Source of the DNA: Methanobacteriota archaeon
GTDB taxonomy: Archaea; Hydrothermarchaeota; Hydrothermarchaeia; Hydrothermarchaeales; JACRDW01
Assembly: GCA_016212785.1 (NCBI GenBank)
Contig: JACRDW010000113.1
Span: 1 to 6,972 of the forward strand
DNA: 6,972 nt
Direction: 5' to 3'
Shown in pieces: positions 5,452-6,972 of the stretch. Below the pieces are notes generated by a model that had not been told where the DNA came from, did not search any database, and saw only the letters and a program-made list of their open reading frames with translations. Positions within the stretch are counted from its first letter, which is position 1, and every line of letters starts with the position of its first letter. The position numbers and the translations under genes are program-made.

Positions 5452-6972
5452 ATGGTCGGGGCTGAGAAAACAGGAGTTTTCCTGTGCACGTGCGACAAAA
5501 AACTGAATATAAATTTTAAAGAGATTGCAGGAGAAATTAAAAACAAAGTCAAATTTGTCGAGATAGTCGACAAGCTCTGCACGCCGGAGGGGCAGGGATA
5601 CATAGCCCAGCATTTGAGGTGGAGGGACGAGAGGAGGCCTGAAAAACTCGTCATAGCTGCGTGCAATACTAAAACATTCGATGAGCTTCTCAAAAAATAC
5701 GAATTCGACAGAGAAAACATGATACTCGAGAACATAAGGGAACACTGCGCCTGGGTTTATAAAGAAAGAAATGAAGCTACGGAAAAAGCAAGGGCAATTG
5801 TGAAATGCGGCGTTGTAAAAGCAAGATATATGAAAAAACCTGAGCCAATAAAAGTTACAATAAACAGAAGCATTGCGCTTGTAGGCTCGCAGGGTCTCGC
5901 CACAGCTCCAATGCTTGAAAATTTTGGAGCAAGCCTGCATTTAATACAGAGTGAAGGATATTTAAAGAGAGGATTTAAAGCAGCAAAATTTAATTTCTAC
6001 CCTGCCTCAGAGGTCCTTGACATTAGCGGCAGGCTCGGCAATTTTAAAGTAACTCTCAAGAGAAAAAAGTATATAGACATGCAGAAATGCATAAGCTGCG
6101 ACGCCTGCGTTGCTGTCTGCCCCAAAAAAGCGATATACTCACCGGAAGATGCGCTTTTCAGTTCTTATGCAATCAGCGAAAAATGCGACAAGTGCGAAGC
6201 ATGCATAAAAGTTTGCCAAGTGGATGCAGTAAATCTTGAAGAGAAAACCGAAGAAATAAAAGTTGGGCAGGTGCTTTATTCTTCAGACTGCACCGCTGTT
6301 CTGAGAGCAGCATCCAATCTGACAGATAGAAAAAGAGAAAGCCTTATTCGAGCAGACTTGAAAAAATGCGCGAATGCAGGGTTGAAAGAAAAGAAACTGA
6401 ATATTACTGGATGCTCCTACTGCAATGCAGCCTGCGCATACAGTGCAATCTCCTACGGAGACGTAGACGAGCTTTCCTGCGTGGGATGTGGAATATGCGT
6501 AAGTGCATGCCCGCAGGGAGTTCTGCAGATGCGCTCACTACCAGAGGAGGAGATGTTCTCTCTTATCGAAGCTGCACTGGATACGGAGCTGAGCCCAAAA
6601 ATTCTGCTATTTTCGTGCATGGAACAGGATGCTACACTACAAGCGGCGGGCATGAGAAAAATCGATTGTCCCTCACCAGCTACGCTGTTTGTTCCGTGCA
6701 TAGGAATGGTATCTGACGTTCATATACTCAGGGCTTTCGATTTGGGCGCTGAGGGCGTGCTATTGCTCGGCTGCAAAGAATGCATGTACGGAAATGGGGT
6801 GAGTGAGGCTGCCAAAACTGCTGAGTTTTGCAGGCAGTTAATGGGCGCGCTTGGAGCTGAAAAAGAAAGAATCAAGATTATCGATGGAGATGCAGATGCT
6901 CCGCAGAAATTTGCATACGCCGTAAGTAATTTTGTAAGGAGTCTAAATTCAATGCCAGCACTGGGGCTGGGA
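5452..6972 (+). CDS. HdrA/MvhD-like iron-sulfur protein lacking most of the FAD domain (partial, runs off window)
   Basis: The frame is open for 507 codons to the window end. Residues 1-140 match the HdrA N-terminal domain: VFLCTCDKKLNI (9-20), LVIAACNTKTF (66-76) and ENIREHCAWVY (93-103). Residues 140-205 are a Rossmann-like remnant whose glycine loop reads VGSQGLAT instead of a GGGxAG-type loop, then join the HdrA-like strand SGRLGNFKVTLKR. The first ferredoxin module has C213/216/219/223 and C245/248/251/255. After only about 60 residues comes a second module (C321, C324, C328; C343/346/349/353). Residues 382-507 resemble MvhD, the [2Fe-2S] hydrogenase delta subunit, with C389, C416, C441 and C444. 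HdrA normally has about 650 residues with a full FAD domain. A cytoplasmic electron-transfer role is likely; flavin-based bifurcation is not, unless another subunit supplies the flavin. ATG 5452 is the first start after an in-frame TGA (5443-5445); no clear Shine-Dalgarno site is visible. Confidence 0.85.
   Translation, partial: MVGAEKTGVFLCTCDKKLNINFKEIAGEIKNKVKFVEIVDKLCTPEGQGYIAQHLRWRDERRPEKLVIAACNTKTFDELLKKYEFDRENMILENIREHCAWVYKERNEATEKARAIVKCGVVKARYMKKPEPIKVTINRSIALVGSQGLATAPMLENFGASLHLIQSEGYLKRGFKAAKFNFYPASEVLDISGRLGNFKVTLKRKKYIDMQKCISCDACVAVCPKKAIYSPEDALFSSYAISEKCDKCEACIKVCQVDAVNLEEKTEEIKVGQVLYSSDCTAVLRAASNLTDRKRESLIRADLKKCANAGLKEKKLNITGCSYCNAACAYSAISYGDVDELSCVGCGICVSACPQGVLQMRSLPEEEMFSLIEAALDTELSPKILLFSCMEQDATLQAAGMRKIDCPSPATLFVPCIGMVSDVHILRAFDLGAEGVLLLGCKECMYGNGVSEAAKTAEFCRQLMGALGAEKERIKIIDGDADAPQKFAYAVSNFVRSLNSMPALGLG

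Noticed and set aside
5422..5940. 172-codon minus-strand frame opposite the HdrA/MvhD-like gene
   Set aside because: It lies antisense to well-conserved HdrA motifs, has no recognisable motif of its own and overlaps the promoter region.
5881..6060. Recent frameshift or internal stop as the cause of the missing FAD domain
   Set aside because: The reading frame is continuous and joins HdrA-like segments on both sides, so the shortening appears to be an in-frame architecture.
6366..6716. 116-codon plus-strand frame inside the HdrA/MvhD-like gene
   Set aside because: It overlaps the ferredoxin and MvhD-like cysteine motifs in a different frame; its composition is that of a shadow frame.
1..6972. 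CRISPR arrays, insertion sequences, integrase or attachment sites
   Set aside because: No regularly spaced repeats, transposase or integrase motifs, or terminal inverted repeats with target duplications were seen.

Overview
The window looks like a compact, gene-dense piece of a euryarchaeal genome, most plausibly from an Archaeoglobales-like or methanogen-related lineage. The evidence is a Tfx-family regulator, an FmdE-family protein, an HdrA/MvhD-type iron-sulfur protein, archaeal TATA boxes placed for leaderless transcripts, and GGAGG/GGTGAT-type Shine-Dalgarno sites. The lineage is inferred from gene content; no marker gene fixes it.

Layout. A few bases of an upstream gene (end at 29) run into a Tfx-type DNA-binding protein (29-436, +). 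This converges, with a 14-base overlap, on a minus-strand pair: MoeA (991-2226) followed 7 bases later by an FmdE-family protein (423-983). A short divergent promoter region (2227-2322) separates moeA from mobB (2323-2838, +). MobB converges on a large minus-strand gene (2835-4457) encoding a polytopic membrane domain fused to two split-barrel (pyridoxamine-phosphate-oxidase/F420-type) domains. The next gap (4458-4721) is the only sizeable non-coding stretch. It holds the promoter of the membrane gene and what may be the decayed tail of a lost gene. A TorD/DmsD-type molybdoenzyme chaperone follows (4722-5390, -). Diverging from it is a long, unfinished gene (5452 to the window end, +). It encodes an HdrA-like N-terminal domain, a remnant Rossmann segment, two ferredoxin modules and an MvhD-like C-terminal domain.

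Theme. Five of the eight substantial genes concern molybdenum/tungsten enzymes: MoeA inserts metal into molybdopterin, MobB acts in guanine-dinucleotide cofactor formation or delivery, TorD matures molybdoenzymes, FmdE belongs to a family associated with formylmethanofuran dehydrogenase, and Tfx is the family known to bind the fmdECB promoter region in Methanothermobacter. The HdrA/MvhD-like protein diverging from torD could pass electrons to or from the enzyme that TorD matures; this is inference.

The most unusual item is the HdrA-like protein. It keeps both ends of the HdrA plan and both ferredoxin modules but lacks nearly all of the FAD domain, and carries an MvhD-like domain with a changed cysteine pattern. 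The membrane-bound tandem split-barrel protein is the second item worth following.
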